A DNA stretch of 64,000 nucleotides, from contig JALGQZ010000015.1 of NCBI GenBank assembly GCA_023105745.1, positions 1,800,999 through 1,864,998 of the forward strand, given 5' to 3'. Below are positions 35,113-49,713 of the stretch, piece after piece. The position numbers were made by a program, and so were the translations under genes. This DNA is from Austropuccinia psidii. Taxonomy: Eukaryota; Basidiomycota; Pucciniomycetes; Pucciniales; Sphaerophragmiaceae. Under the pieces are notes generated by a model. The model ran no database searches. It was not told where the DNA came from and saw only the letters and a list, made by a program, of their open reading frames with translations. The number at the start of each line of letters is the position of its first letter. The first letter of the stretch is position 1.

Positions 35113-36239
35113 AGTAGACTTCAGAGCTTCAAATAGAATATGAAATGGTTATGAAATATAGCTCACTCGTATTTGTACTAAGAGAAACGGTGTGTGACGC
35201 TTTCTCAAGGTGCAGGCTTTCTAAGGCGCTAGCTCACATTCTAGGGTTTTCCCAGATTTTTTCCAGGGGGCTTACATCACAAGAGGCAGTGTACATATCT
35301 CCAGGAGCCTTCTGAAGCAAGGAGTTGGTTCTTTGTTGTGAACTTCCTTTTTCCATCCACAGGATAAATGTGACCAAAAAGGTCCCAATCAACACAGTGG
35401 TAAAATTATTTTTATCTCCACAAAACCATTTTTTTACTCAAGTTAACAATTTTCCTTTTCACTTTTGGAGTACTTTCCCAATGCAAAACATATACTAAAA
35501 GCCCTCAGTGGACTTGGTCAAAGCAGGGTGTCTCTTGAGGCTTTTCCTCTTTATGTGGGTGCACATGCAAAGAGATGGCTTGAGGCTGTAGCAACTTCTG
35601 GTGACTGATCAATTGTGGTCTTGGGTCAACCGATCCACAAAAGAGGAGCTTTCTAGGACAATATGGCCAGTTCCTGGAGCAATAAAGAATGGAACACCAC
35701 CATAACATTAAAGGAAGTCAAAATCTTCAATAAATACAGCTTTTTCTCCTATTTATTGATTTAATTAGTGTAGACTATTTGCTTTTCATGGTGGGAGCCC
35801 ACACCATGACAAGTATTTGTATTACTTTAGAACCTCTTATGTATTAGGTAATTTCTTCCCAAAGCTCCTAAAATGATACAATATAAAAAACTAAGAGCTT
35901 TTAAGAGATTAGGGCAGAATAATCGATAAAAAAGTGATTACTAATAATTAATAAAGGAATAAGCTGTAAAAAAATATTACCAAATTCAAAATAAGCAATA
36001 AAAATATAAATAAATAATAAAATGAGATAACAAAAAATTAACCCATAAAGAATAAAACATAAAGAAATAAAAAATAAAAACCCAAAAAAAAAAAAAAAAA
36101 GGAAGTAATTAGTAAATAAAAAAATATAAATAATAAACACTCAATGAATCATTATTAAATTATTCAATCATAATGGTGATTCATCAATGAGCAATATTAA
36201 AATTCATCCATAATGTTACAACCATTGGAAAACCCCCTC
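35113..36239. other. Mixed spacer
   Basis: 35,160-35,720 is of moderate complexity with a few CpGs and a short open plus-strand piece from about 35,500 to 35,610; no family is assignable. 35,880-36,180 is AAATAAAAA low-complexity sequence. Confidence 0.4.
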
Positions 36240-36780
36240 CCAATCGGTGTTTATGGAAAGTCAAGCCTCCACCAATGCATGGCCAATTGACCATATTATC
36301 AAAACTAGGCCATTTGAACACTCATGGCATGGAATGGCTCTTTGGCCATATCTATGGCGCATGGTCATCCATGGCCCTCAGGTCATGTCCTGCTTCATTG
36401 GCCCTTTTGGCCAATTTCCAACTTCACCACCCACTGAATTTGGGCCTGGGGTGTCATCCAGTCTTCCATGAGCCTCTGGACCACCCCCTTTTATTAAGGG
36501 ATTTAGGGCCTAAATGGAATATTTGGGCCATTTAGGCCCCCTACAGCCTCTATGGCCTGTGGTCTGTGGGCCATGGGATGCATTAGGCCCCTTTTGGCCT
36601 AATTCCAATGAGACCAACAGGGGCCAAGGGGTCATACCAGAAGCCCCCAATTTCTGGTGAATCCCAAACCACAATTGGGCCCACCTGAGCCTATTCTGGC
36701 CATAAATCCCAAAAGACCCAAAAAACCCAAAATTGGCCCAAGGACCCAAGACACCCAGAATGACCATATCCCTCAAGACT
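36240..36780. repeat. G+C-rich GGCC/CCATGG low-complexity block
   Basis: Dense GGCC, GGCCAT and TTTGGCC motifs raise G+C far above the surroundings. Translations in several frames are Trp/Gly/Pro/His-rich and overlap on both strands, which is characteristic of compositional repeats rather than a protein-coding gene. Confidence 0.7.
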
Positions 36781-37440
36781 CAAGCCGTAGCCTCTGGAAA
36801 TCACCAGAGGCCACCAGCCACCTTCAATAAGGGGTTTCTGCTTAATATCAGGGAGATTTTTGGCCCAATTCAATTGACCCAAGTCTGCAGGAACCAGGAG
36901 TGGTGTATATATGGTATTATATACCATTATGTACCATTTTTCCTCAAGTATTCAATGGTGATGTTTTCAGGACTTCATTATTTCATTTCAAATCAAGTCA
37001 CCAGGCCAATAACCTATCTTCAAGGAAGGCTTCAGCCCCGAAGTCTTACAATCCATGGTGGCTATCAGAGGACCATTTGAGGACTCCAGCTCCCTGGCTT
37101 TCCAGGTTTTGGGTATTTCATTCCAGAAGTATTCTTCAAGGGCAATTTCAAGATTTTTTCAATCATTCAAATCAGTTTTCAAGGTATCTAGAACTCCAGT
37201 ACTCCTTGTAAAACTCAATTGATCCATACAGGTAGTATTTGTGCAACCTGTATGGCATTGACCCATTTGGGCCAATTCATATTCCATTTTGGTAAATCAA
37301 GACCCACAGTTCATTCTCAGGATGGCCAGATATTTATTAACTCAATACAGCTTGGTGATCAACCCTCCAGGATCAGTCTTCAACTTTTCACATATACTGG
37401 CCACCTTTTCCTCCCTGGGGACTTTTTCTCCAGTTAATTA
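36781..37440. other. Moderate-complexity spacer
   Basis: Overlapping open frames of about 100 codons exist in two plus-strand frames (36733-37080, 36900-37211), but neither shows motifs or splice-compatible extension. Not called as a gene. Confidence 0.4.
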
Positions 37441-38868
37441 ATATTTTGGATTTATTTTTATTCTTATTTTATTTACATTATTATACTAAATACTGATAAT
37501 ATTAAGTCAGTCATTTTCACTGCTTTCTTTTGGTGTCAGTGGATATTGGTGGTCATATCCTTTACTAATTCCATTGTTCTTTCTAGCAGGTTCAAATAGT
37601 GAATTGAGGATTTGTTTGGTTGGCTCTTTGGTCTTTGGCTTTCTCTTATTATCCCTTGGTCTTTGACTTTATTCTTATCTTTGGCATATACTGTACTGAT
37701 CTCATTTTCTCTTAAAGAAATATATTCTTTATTATTCTCTTATCTTCAGAGCCCTCCAAGTGAGTCCCTGATTCCTGAGTGCCAGGCCACTCTTTTTCTT
37801 CCCAAGAGCCCCTGTGACACATAATCTATAATTGATAAGTGTAATAAACAAGTCATCATATAAATATGAATAAATCCTTGATAATAAATAGGAGAAAATG
37901 ATAACAAGAAATATAAACAAATAAATAAGAAATGAAAACTCAAAAAGCATAATAAACATAATAAAAATAATACAAATGAATTATTATTAAATTATGGAAA
38001 TATAAAAATGATTCATCACTTAATTATATAAGAACCTGTGCATAATTTAAAATTTATAATCTCAATTAATAAGTCTGAATAGAGATATAAATAGATCATA
38101 GATAATAGATAAATTGTAAACATAAATGACAAAATTTTGGTCCATAAAAAAAATGGAAATTAAAAAATTAACAAATGAATTACTAAATAAAAGAAGGATA
38201 AGTAAGTAATTGCTTATAAATATCATGAAAAATTCATTGATTTATGATTCATGAATTATTCATATTCAGTTTTATGCATAATTTGTGGTTAATAGGTTAA
38301 ATAAGTAGTTCATCATAATAATATATGAATTAGTCATGAGGAATATCATCAAGATATAAGTGACAATTATTCAGACTAGAAGAATAATAACTAACAAAAA
38401 ATAAAAATCCTATAAAAAATTAATTTTGATTAATAAGACAATTTTTCTAATAATTAATGTGTGGCTTGTATTCAAAATGAATTAGTGTTTTCTTATAATA
38501 ATTGGGAAATCATTCATAATAGTAATGTAGCAGTTCCCCATAATCATAAAGAATAATTATTCAAAATAATAATTAATCAAAATATTTATATTTAGCAACA
38601 TATAATCATAATCAATCAATTCAGTAATTGTTATTTACTTAAGATATTATAATGATGATTAATCAATTATTCATGACAATAATGAAATAATTTAGATGAA
38701 TTATCCTACTATTATATGCCTGATTACCCAATTAAAGGCTGCAATACTAATTATTGATATCATAATTTCCAAAAATATTAAGACACTAAAAACCCAAGAA
38801 ATCTTTAAATAAAAATTATTTATTGTTATGTTAAGTTGTGGTGATTAATTCCAAGAAAACATCCCAAG
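37441..38868. other. A+T-rich spacer up to the repeat of position 1
   Basis: AATAATTAT-type sequence, no gene seen. It runs into copy 2 at 38,869 with no target duplication or junction signature visible. Confidence 0.6.
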
Positions 38869-39494
38869 CAAATAATGAATTATCTTTTCAAAGATAATCG
38901 AAATTTCATCTGAAAACTCAACCAGTGTAATAATAGTCACTAAGAAGTTGTAGCATATTTACATTTTTCATTACCTTCAGCTTACTCTAATAATATTAAA
39001 TTTATATATATTTTCTGTTATAAACATTATTAAAAAGCAATTATTAGATTTTCAATTGATTCTGATTTATATTTTCATTCTCATTTTTTTCTTAAACTGG
39101 AAAAGTTTCTTTTATTTTATTTAATGTTCATCTTTTTTCCTGGTTCATTTTAATTTGCTTTAATTTGATTTCTTGTATGTCATTTTGTGAGAATTTCTTC
39201 TTATAATTTAGTATTTATTGGATTTATGTTGTTTGAATCATAAGTTGTTTTGAGTATACCTTGAATAAATCTTTTGGGTACTTGGTATCAGATTTATTGA
39301 TTTGGTGGTACAATTTGTAATTTAATTTTAATTTTATCTTATTTTGAATATTCATGATATATCTATCTGATCTTTCTTTGATTTTCTGTTTCTTTCAATT
39401 CTATTTTTGTTGTAAATTCATTTAATTATATTTTATTCCATTTTCATTATATTTTTCATTTTATTTCTATTTGGATTTACTTCTGCCTTTCCAA
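38869..39494. other. A+T-rich DNA (copy 2 of 1-626)
   Basis: Matches 1-626; no gene seen. Confidence 0.6.
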
Positions 39495-42400
39495 TGCATA
39501 GCTTTTTGAAAATTTGTGGAATTTCAAGGGTCATCAAATATTCAATATTGAATTTTCGGCATTACTGAATATTCAGAATAAAATTTGAGCTACCTTCAAA
39601 TATTTGAAATCAAATGATTGAGTTTTTGAATATTCAAAACCAAATTTTTAAATCAGATTTTGGGAAGCATGGAAGAAATAATTACATGAACACTTTAATT
39701 TATACATAATTCAAGTGATTTTTTTCTCATGTATTGATTCTAAATCATTTTGGGCCTTTGGTAAAAACATATCAGCCCTTAAGCATTTTTCCATAAATTA
39801 TTAAATACACATAAGAAATGCTATGGGCTCCTTGTTGATGAAATAAATGGAATTCTTATCCCATAAATGGTGGTGTGAATGCAATTTATGGTATTTTTAA
39901 TTCCCTTCATGCAATTAATTTCAATTATGCATTTTTTATTCCATTAATGTCATTTATGTCATTCATGTTGCTTATGGAATTGTTGATGCCATTCATGTTG
40001 CATATGTAATTCTTGATGCCATTCATGTTACTTATGGAATTGTTGATGCCATTAATTTTATTTATGGAAATGTTGATGCCATTGACACATAATATGGCAT
40101 TTTTCATGAAATTCATTTGATTTATTCCATTGTTACAATCATTCAACCCAAGAAGTTTCCTAAAAATATGGGCTTCTTGTTTTTGATTCTCAAGATTGAA
40201 TCCTTCATTTTTTTGAAAAGAATGGTGGAATTCATAAGTGGGAAATTTTTTGAAAGAAATCTTTGGAGAAATTTTCCAAAAAAAACATTGAAAAACACAA
40301 TGGAATAAATATGACTAGAAAAAGTGACAAATTCCTCAAAAAATTTCATTTCCTAAGGATTTTGTTTGAAAAATTACGTCACTTACATCATTTTACCAAA
40401 ATATTATGTGTTGTCTTATATTCTCATTTAAAAGAATAAATATTCTATGTGAATATTTAGATAATCATGTTATATGTACTTCATATAATAGCAAATGTTT
40501 AATATTATAATTCAATGATATTAAGCTAGACTGGAATAGGGTATGGCCATTGATATGAAAAATTCAAAATGTAAACTTTGGCCATAAAACATTGCAAAGA
40601 AATACACCTGACAAAAATTCAGGTTGCTACTATGCAAACCAAATTACCTAAAAATGAATATTCCTCACCATCATAATCTTGCAAAAAGAGGCAATCAAGC
40701 TAAATTATCTGTGTTAGTTATTGATTTCAAAAATATAATTTTAAGGGAAAGGATTATTTATTTCAAAAATAAAATTGTGATTTTTTGACAGAAAATGATT
40801 ATATTCCTTAAACTGTAATTAAAAAAATTTCTAAATAAGAAAGTTCTGATGAATAGAATTGATCTAAAATGAATAATATGATAAGAACAGTTATTTCAAT
40901 TCTCATAATTTTTTGATTGATTAAATTTCATGTGATATGATTTCAAGACAAAACAATTTAGCAAGTAAAAATAAAAATGGAATTATTGAAGTTTATAATA
41001 CCAATGCACATACTTTCATGAATTCTATTATTTAACAAGATTGTAAACACGTATTTGCCTCCACAGAATTGCATGGAAGTTATGTGCATTTGTTAGTAAT
41101 CAATTTCCCAGCTTCAGAAAATCCACATTCACTACATGCTGAGGTTGCAGGTATTCCAAGGTAATCTCTAACAACTTTGGATAATATTGGAAACCTATTT
41201 TCGTGGCTCTTCCACTATTAAAGAATGGATATTATATAATGTGGTGAATCAGTTTGCAAATATTCAAGAGTTTCATTAGTTTTATAATTTGTTTTAGACA
41301 TTCTTTCTTCAAAATGATGCAATTTCTTTCAGTTTTTTGAAGCTGTTTCAGAAACTTGACATTGTGGTGAAAAGTGGATTCCATATTCAGAAGAATATTC
41401 AGCATATACTTATTTTAGATGTGTGAGTGCTTCATCCTTATATTTGATTGGATTGTTATCACTGCTCCTTTTGTCTTCTTGCAGCAAATCATGCTGAGTA
41501 AACCATGTAAGCTTGAATCGTGGGTCAAGAATCAAGCACATAGCACAGGAATTTGATCTAATGCTGTACTAAACTTCAAGCTTTGAATATGCTTGATCAT
41601 AAAATTAAATTGAGGCTGTCTTCCACAAGAGTTTTCTTTCTCTGTAGCAAGACTTTTGGCTAAAAAGAAGTTTGATTGGTGTCTTGTCACCTGTATTGGA
41701 ATTAAGAAGCAAATTTATGTCATGTTTATGCTGTGGTTGATTCAATAAATGGCATTTTTCAATTATTTTCATTGATGAGTTCTTTTTATAAATCATGTTT
41801 TCAACCAAAATTCAAAACTTATGGTTTTGCATTTTTCTTTGGAGGTTGAAAAATTTGAATGGATCTTTTTCTCATTTCTTTTTTAATTTTTTGGTTTTCA
41901 TTTTGTGGCTCAAAAATTCAAATTAAAACATGAATTCTTTGAGAAGTACAAATTGAATTTTTCCAATAGCCATGCATTGTGCCTTTCATTTTATATTTAT
42001 TTTATTTGTATTTTATTCTTAATCAATTTTTTTCTTTATTCTTATTTTTATTTCTATTATCTTATATTTTTTAATGTGGATATCCAGCTTTATGTATATC
42101 AAAATCTGATCATGAAATTAATTATTATTATCATGATTATTTTTTTCTTAAATCTATTATTCTTGTACATTTATATTGTGTCTTTCTTGTATTTTTGTTT
42201 CATTTATACTAATTTGTAAGTAAATAATAAGTAAGTAAAAAAAAAATTAATTAAATATAAATGAATGAAATGAACTGCATCAAAAATTAAATAAGTGACA
42301 AGAATGAAATCACCAATGGGGTAAGTGACATAAGTTACATTAATGGAATCAAAAATTCATAAATAAAATTAATGCCGTTAAGAATCTCATTTATGGTATG

Positions 42401-42733
42401 AATGGAATCAACAATACCATAAATTGCATTTACATTTCCATTTATTTAATCAAGAAGGGGCCCATAGCCCTTTGTGTGTGTATTTAATAAGCTATGGAAA
42501 AAACACTCAAGGGCCTATGTGTTTTTACCAAAGGCCTAACATAATTTAGAATCAATATGTGAGAAAAACTTTACTTAAATTATATATAAATGAAAGTTTT
42601 AATGTGATTATTTCTTTCATTATTCCCAAAAATGGACCCCAAAATTTGGTTTTGAATAGTCAAAGGTAGCTCAAATTCAATTCTGAATATTTGATGACCC
42701 TTCAAATTTGACAAATCTTTGAAAATCTATGCA
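39495..42733. mobile_element. 3.2-kb long-inverted-repeat element (copy 2)
   Basis: Second copy of 627-3865, with arms at 39495-39852 and 42436-42733 and the minisatellite at 39853-40130. Substitutions relative to copy 1 lie at 40372 and 41640. Confidence 0.7.
41079..41268 (-). pseudogene. hAT transposase C-terminal relic (copy 2)
   Basis: Same minus-strand fragment as 2211-2400, with the same two stops before WKSHENRFPILSKVV. Confidence 0.75.
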
Positions 42734-45700
42734 TTTTTTAATTAATTGTTATTTTTTGCAAGAATAATGATAATGGATTCTTCAAGCAAACTACAAAAAT
42801 TAGAGAAAACTTTGATAAGCTGACAAATAACTCACCAATACTCCAAAAATTCTTTGAAAAGATCTGATAGATTTATTTAACATATTATTTGTGGATTTAT
42901 ACAATCAAAAGTGGATTTGAAACAGTTATACAGTAATTGAAGTTAAAATACTATTGGAAATAGTAATATTCTTTTATTTTCAAGTCTTTCTTATTCAATT
43001 ATAAAGATATAGATTACTTCAAGAATGATCATTTAATCTATACTTACTGATGGTATTATTGATTTAATAATTTAACTGAATGATGAAATTTTATCTTGAA
43101 AAAACAGGAATATTTGCTTTATTTTAAGTCTAAAACAGATTTTAGAGGTGTGAAATGGAGAAAAACTGAGAAACCAGTGAGCTAGAAACCATTTAACTTG
43201 ACTTTTTTATTTATTCCATCACTTGTAGTCATGTAAAAGTATCATAATTACTTGATTAAGTCATTTTATATGGCTACCAACCCATTCATGGTTAATAAAT
43301 AAAGAAGTTACTATTATGAATCTTGTTTTATCTAGAACTAACCTTTTTATTAAAGTTTTCAATGTTATTGGAGATTTCATCACAGGTGGTATTTTCTGTG
43401 AATTTTTCCAAATTGAGTGTTTCACATGAGGTCATAAAGAATTTACTGTAAGTAAAACTTACTATTTTAGCTATTAAGTAATAATTCTTCTTGGTTTTCA
43501 TTCAGATGATCCCTTTCTCTATTGGTCCCCAATATTTCAGAAGGATTCATTAATAATTGAATTCTTAATGGATTTTGAAGTTTTACTCTATTTTCTACAT
43601 GGTATAAGCAGATAGCATAGCTACAACTGGTTTCCAGGAGAGATTTTCATTTATACTAGTCCTGGAAAAATTTTACTTACCCTTTTTGGGCTTATCCATA
43701 GAGAATCATTCAAATTGAGAATGTTTACAGGAGTGAGAGTTGCTCATTAACTCCCCAACATGTCAAAATAGTGGCTCATTTGCTATTTTCTCATCATCTA
43801 ATGGGATATTAACTTGGTAACAAGGTTCCAAAAATGTTTTTAATAGAAACATTTGGCCACAATATTCCATGGAGCGAAGCTTGGATGTTGGTCACACCTC
43901 AGAGGCTTCAGAAGTTGGGGACCCTGGCTGTCTTTGATGTCTGTTGTCCCCCTTAGCTATTTTCACATCAAAAATTGTAATTCAGGATTCAAGACTAATA
44001 TACACTATGAGTGTACCAAACCTGTATTTAAGAATACAGATCATTTAAGTGCCATGAATAGACATAACACTATTCTTAGTTTATATGTAACATGGGATTG
44101 TTAAAAATACCATTTTTTGGTGTGAAAATGCAAAAAGAAAAAAATTCACAATTCTTTTGTGTGGTATTGATGATGAGGTGTTAAATAATTCTTCATATTA
44201 TTACCTCATAGAGTGAGCTTAAACTTAATTACCCTATTGAGTTACCCTAGGTAAATTATTGTGTAGAATTCAAATCTGACCTCAAATGCATGGATTCACT
44301 TACTAACAAAAACATCATTTATATTTTTTTATATGATAAGTAAATAATTTTGGGTAAATGTATGACATAGGGGTTATGTATATTACACAAGTTATTCTAA
44401 TATCAATTGTGGCATATTTGGGTATGTAAAATCTACTTCAAGGCTCATGAAGGGCTCCAGTTTCCTTCAAACATCATGTATTTACATTTACAACACTGGG
44501 TTTTAAAGTATAATTTTGGTACCCTGAGACTTCATATGAGCTTAGCCTTTACAAAAGATAGAGAAATTATGAGAAATTTGTGAACTTCAAAAATACTCCA
44601 AGAGCTTCTGGAAAAATAAGAAATTCTTCATGTGACTCATTTCTTTCTCCAACATTGGAGCTTCACATATTTCTAATAATCTTAAATGAGCTTAATAAAA
44701 CAAATCATCAAAACTTGACTGTAGTTCTGTACAATAATTATCTGAAGTAATCCCAAATTCTTCCAAATTCAAAATATAATTGGTAATTCCCAATACTGAA
44801 AAATGAATAAACTCAATACATCCCTATATATTCAAGTGATCTTTGAAAGAGAATCTTTCTATTTAGAATATTTAAAAAACTAAAATATTAATTAAAATAT
44901 CAATTTGGAGACTTTTTTCAATTTTTTTCATCTTTTAATCCAAAGTATGAAGTCTTTATACCAATTTTTTATCAATAATTCCAGAAGAATGACTCAAAAT
45001 AGCAAAAGGAAATCTTAAAAACTTTTTAGCTCTGTATTTTCTTTTTCTATAGTAAATATTGATGAGGTTCAAAGATGAATAATATCTTTTTGATAGATTT
45101 ATTATTGCTTATTCCTTCATTAAAATGAAGAATAAAACTCTTGATTAAGTCTTTGAATTTTCTTTATCACCTCAACTCTTTTTTTAATTTCATTAAAACA
45201 CCAAACTCTAATATTAATCTTTATAAAAATCCAATAATCACAAGAAAAAAGAAGAATAAATACTTTGAAGGAAAAAATTGAATAAATCATACTACCTCTT
45301 TTAATATCAAGGCACAAGAACATTAAAAGATTAAAACTGTGGTGGAACTCCAAAGTTGTTCCTTAATTTCAGGAATCAAATAAAAAATCAAATTTCTTCC
45401 AAATATAAAGATGAATAATTAATATTTACCTATAAAGATTTTGAATTTGAATAATTAAAATATATCTGAAAAAATTAGGTGTTTTTCTCAAGAATACAAG
45501 TGAAAGTGGGGATTAAAATCTCAAAGATAGTGCTTAAATCTGTTAGGTTATAACAAATTTGATGAAATGAATTCTAAGCTCTTTAGGACCTATATTATGT
45601 TTTTTATATCTCATAAATTAATTAATGTTTCCTTTTGCATTCTTGTAAGTGTTACTTTTATTCATCAATATTGTTATTTTTTAAGAATCAAAATCCAGAA

Positions 45701-46248
45701 AAGGTGGTATCATACATCAATCTTGTCCCTTTTGGATAAATGATTTCCCATGTGTTGTTTAACAGATATAGCCTTTACAGTTGATTTTCCACGTCTCATA
45801 TTATTTAGAACTATTTTCCATATTCTCAAAGTGTATAGGATGCATAGTCAACAAGATAGATTTCAAAATAATTCTATTTTTGGACAGGTAATCCTTTTGT
45901 ATGATTTTTTAAACTTTGAATTTCACCAAAAAAATAACGATATGGCTTAAAATATTGGTCCTGATATTTTTTCTCACAAATTGAATTATCCTTTCAGTCT
46001 TAGAAAAAATCATAATAATTTCATTATTTAAAAAAATGTTTTTTTTTGGAAAGAAATATTTTTGTAAAAAATCCATCTTTTGAACAAAAAAAATGCTGGT
46101 GAAAAAGTGACTTTTTGACAAAAAGAAATTTGTTTGCCAAAAATGAAATTTTTATTGATAAAAAGGATTATCTCAAAATTGCTATTTTTGTAATAAAAAA
46201 ATCAAGAAATAACTTCTATCTGCTAAAGCATGCAATGTAGTTGATATG
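42734..46248. other. A+T-rich DNA, no gene seen (copy 2)
   Basis: Copy of 3866-7380 with substitutions opposite 4015, 4245, 4652, 5008, 5357 and 6785. Confidence 0.5.
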
Positions 46249-46256
46249 CCATACAG
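46249..46256 (+). repeat. hAT target-site duplication, left (copy 2)
   Basis: CCATACAG, identical to 7381-7388. Confidence 0.8.
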
Positions 46257-46879
46257 CAGCACTGGCATCCTGGTAACTACTTTCAGTCCCTAATAACCAA
46301 CATGGTCCCTTTTTTGCTTGGTGCCAAATTATTACTTACCGGTGCCACAACTCCCCCAGTAAGTACCCTGACTGTAAGTCTGACTTAGAGGGTAAATACC
46401 CCTCAAGTCATAACCCATCTAAAACTGCTCCAGAACCACCAAACCAATTTGAGGCCAACCTTTTCTGCATGCGCCTAACTTCTCCCACTTATTATTACTT
46501 TCCCCTAATGGTTTCTCTCACTTTTTTGAACTAGTTTATTTTTTCTTTATATTATGACTGACCTTGATATTTACTTTATTATCTTATCTTATCTTGTTTG
46601 GCCATTTAGAGTACAATACCAATTCAGACACCACAAAATGAACTTCACTTCCTCACAAGATCTGACCAATTGCAAATCTTTGTAGAACTCATCATGGGAC
46701 CCATCTGAAAAAAATTATCATTGATTCTCCCACTATAAAATACCCACCTTGCCTGCCCAATGGAGGAATTTTCCAACCTTGAATCCCTCTTTTAGGACAC
46801 TTACATTAATTTTGGCACCTCACTCCTTGTGGATTTGGTAATTTGGCCTGATAGCAAAAATTACCAATTGAGTTCAATC

Positions 46880-49433
46880 ATGCCGCATGAGGAAGATTCA
46901 AGTGATTACATAGACAAAGATGAGGATTTCAATGGTAATTTCCATGGAGAGTATGATAAATATCCTCCTCAACCCTCCTGAAGCCACCAAAAGCACTGAC
47001 GTGTTTGCTCTAGTGTATATGATTATTACAAGGTAGGTGTTCATACCATAATAATGAGAATTTCAATAATCATTCAATTAACCTTAACCTCATCAATTTA
47101 TTAGGATATGATACCAGGAGGTGAGTGGGATGAAGAGAAGCAGGCACTTTTATATTAGTACAAGTGTTACCATTGTAGGTGAGCCAAGTCTTTTCATTTT
47201 TCACTTTTTGAGCTCACCTATCTCAGTATTCTTCATAGCAACAAGATTGGAATCCTGGGGAATAATACCTCCAACTTGAACAAAAATTGCACTCACTGTG
47301 GGAAACGAAATGCCCAGCATCAATTGAGCCAAACCTGGGGGCTAAAATGGCGGCTGAAGAGAGTGATACTTTGATGAAAGATTTGGTAAAGGCTCTAGTA
47401 GACACTCAGGTGTAATTCTCAAATTTTGAAACAGATCAATTGCAATCAATCCTCCAACAAATTTGTCTGATATTTCCTTGGCCTAAAAGATGTCAGATTG
47501 CTCCCTTGGCAAGCCAGTTTTACTATGAAAGCAAACAGGACCTCATCAATGAGGTATGGAATTTACCTTCAGAAACAACAATAAGCACTACTATAGATTT
47601 CTGGACAACAAAAGATCAAACTAAGTCATACATGACAACAGTGATCCAATGGATCAATACTTCAACCTATACCTTTCACAAGAAGCCCCTATGCTTTGAT
47701 TTAAGCCCAAAAATATTTCCCTCTGAGTTTACAAGCACAAGGCTGATTGTTGTTTTTCCCACTCACAGACCATGGGAGGCCCCCACAGTGGGGCCCAGCT
47801 GGCATGGAAATTTTGGGACTCCTTAAGTGAGTGTGGCATGCTCAGACAATTATACAGCATAACTGGCAACAACGCTGAAAATAATATGTCAATTATGGGC
47901 ATCCTCAAACACAAATTCAAGGGGATCAGCCTTACATGGCCCAAGGATGAATGATTTCATTGTTGTGCATGCCATGTGCTGAATCTTGTTTCTAAAGATT
48001 TCTTGGCTCAAATGGGTCAATTAACCAATGACGGCTACTTTTTTTTTGACAATTATTTGGCTGTCCACTGTGCCCCTATTGAGGATAGTGAAGATGAAGA
48101 ATCTCCAACAATGACCAAGTTGAATGACACAGTCTCAAATGTACATAAAAATTCCAGCATTAGGACGGTGCAACCCTTGAAACCCAGGATAATTTGGGTG
48201 ACCTTCAGCTCATCAATGACAATGAAACCAAGGATCATTGTGGTCACCATGATACCTTTGAGCTGGAGCCTTTATCCTCAGGTAAGCTAGCTGATTGTTT
48301 CTGTGTCCAATTCTCTTGGTGGCTGATTATTTGCAATGTGGTTTTGGCTTCTATCAAAGCCAAACAGTTAATCTTCAGGGCTCTATGGGATCTGTGTTCA
48401 CATATACAAGGGTCCCCAAAGCAATTCCAGGCATTCATTAAAGCTTGCAATAAGATGAGGGATCCCAAATTGCTTCCCATCAACAGTCCAATGACAAGGT
48501 GGAACTATTTTCTCCTCCAAATCAAGTGTGCAGAGTCATTAAGATTATCCATTCAACTATATACAGAAACCCCAGAGGGATCAAGATACAAATTTTCCTA
48601 TGAAATATGGAGTTTTATAGAAGTTATGCAGTGAATTCTGTCCCTAATTGAACAGTCTGGCAACATTTTTCAATCAAAGGCACCAACATAGCATTTGGTA
48701 TTGCCTTACTACCATGTGATACTCAAGCACTTAGGCAACTATGAACAAGTCAGCCCCCCAACCTGGCACAATGCATGTGTGACTGCCTTGTCAAAATTGA
48801 AGAAATACTCCAATTACAAAATGCAGAACAATGACACTTTGACTGCTACATTATTAAATCCAAAATATTGCAAGGAAATATTCAAATGTTTGGGGGTGCC
48901 AGCTGATCAATCACAAATGATAATTGAGTTCCTTTGTCAAGAGTGCTCTGGATTGAAAGTGGAGCAAGCCAAGAAGGATGAGGCCTTGAATTGCAACAGT
49001 TCCCCTGACTACCAGAGTGAGCCAGATAAGTTAGATATCCTCCACCACCTCAATCAAGCACCAATGGAATCAACCCTTGGTTTCTCTCATTCCAAAGAAG
49101 ATGAGGTGCTCATTTACTTGCAAAACTTGCATCCAGTAGGCAAGGGTGAGCACATTCTGGAATACTGGAAGGTGTGTTTTTTATACAATATAATGGCCAT
49201 TTATCCCAATCACACACTTGACCTTGCAGCGGCAGATTATCACAGGGAATTTCCCCACCTTAGGCAAAATAGCTTTTCGTTACTTGAGTATTCCTGCGTC
49301 TTCTGCTGGTGTGGATTCAGTTTTCTCACATAGTGGGAAATTAAAGTCTGCTGTGCGAGCATCATTGGGTTCTCGTACAAGTGCTCTCTTGACATGTTTG
49401 AAGGAATGGCTCAATGATGATAAGCCATTCTGA
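46880..49433 (+). pseudogene. hAT transposase, broken (copy 2)
   Basis: It carries the same stops (47952, 48632, 48689) and frame changes as copy 1. Two coding differences were seen: Met to Ile opposite 9026, and Arg to Cys opposite 10124, a CpG-to-TpG change. The 58-bp intron is at 49172-49229. Confidence 0.9.
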
Positions 49434-49587
49434 GGCATTTTTTTTGGATTTTCTTATTGCTCATGTTATGCTATGAAAATATTCCCTATGGCCTGCTTTA
49501 TTTGCATTGGCGCATTGCAATACAAGATTTTTTATGAGTACTTTCGCTACTTGCCTCAAATGAGACTGATACTATAAGTCTGCGAGT

Positions 49588-49618
49588 GTCGTCCAGGACT
49601 TATTCGTTCCTGGACGAC
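49588..49618. repeat. Perfect 11-bp hairpin (copy 2)
   Basis: Identical to 10720-10750. Confidence 0.8.
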
Positions 49619-49705
49619 TAAACACATATGTGAGTATGTAACTACTGGTCAAGACCTTTTAATGGGTAGACCGAATACTGAAAAAGTACCCAAGAGCCAG
49701 CCCTG

Positions 49706-49713
49706 CCATACGG
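49706..49713 (+). repeat. hAT target-site duplication, right (copy 2)
   Basis: CCATACGG, identical to 10838-10845. Confidence 0.8.

Larger units (their letters stand above)
1..38868. repeat. Tandem 38.9-kb unit, copy 1 (complete period)
   Basis: The bases at position 1 recur at 38,869, and the two tracks then run in parallel to the end of the window, which corresponds to 25,145 of this copy. The offset is 38,868 up to about 18,990, then 38,858 after a 10-bp deletion in copy 2, then 38,855 after length changes in the A-rich tract. There is no visible junction sequence at 38,868/38,869, so the true unit boundary cannot be placed; only the period is defined. Confidence 0.95.
46257..49705 (+). 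mobile_element. Full-length defective hAT transposon (copy 2)
   Basis: Same 3,449-bp element, same ends and same target-site duplication pair (46249-46256, 49706-49713). It was carried by the large duplication rather than inserted independently. Confidence 0.88.

Noticed and set aside
36247..37211. Overlapping Trp/Gly/Pro-rich and mixed frames on both strands
   Set aside because: Open on both strands because of GGCC-type composition and lack of stop-forming bases; no motif or splice logic.
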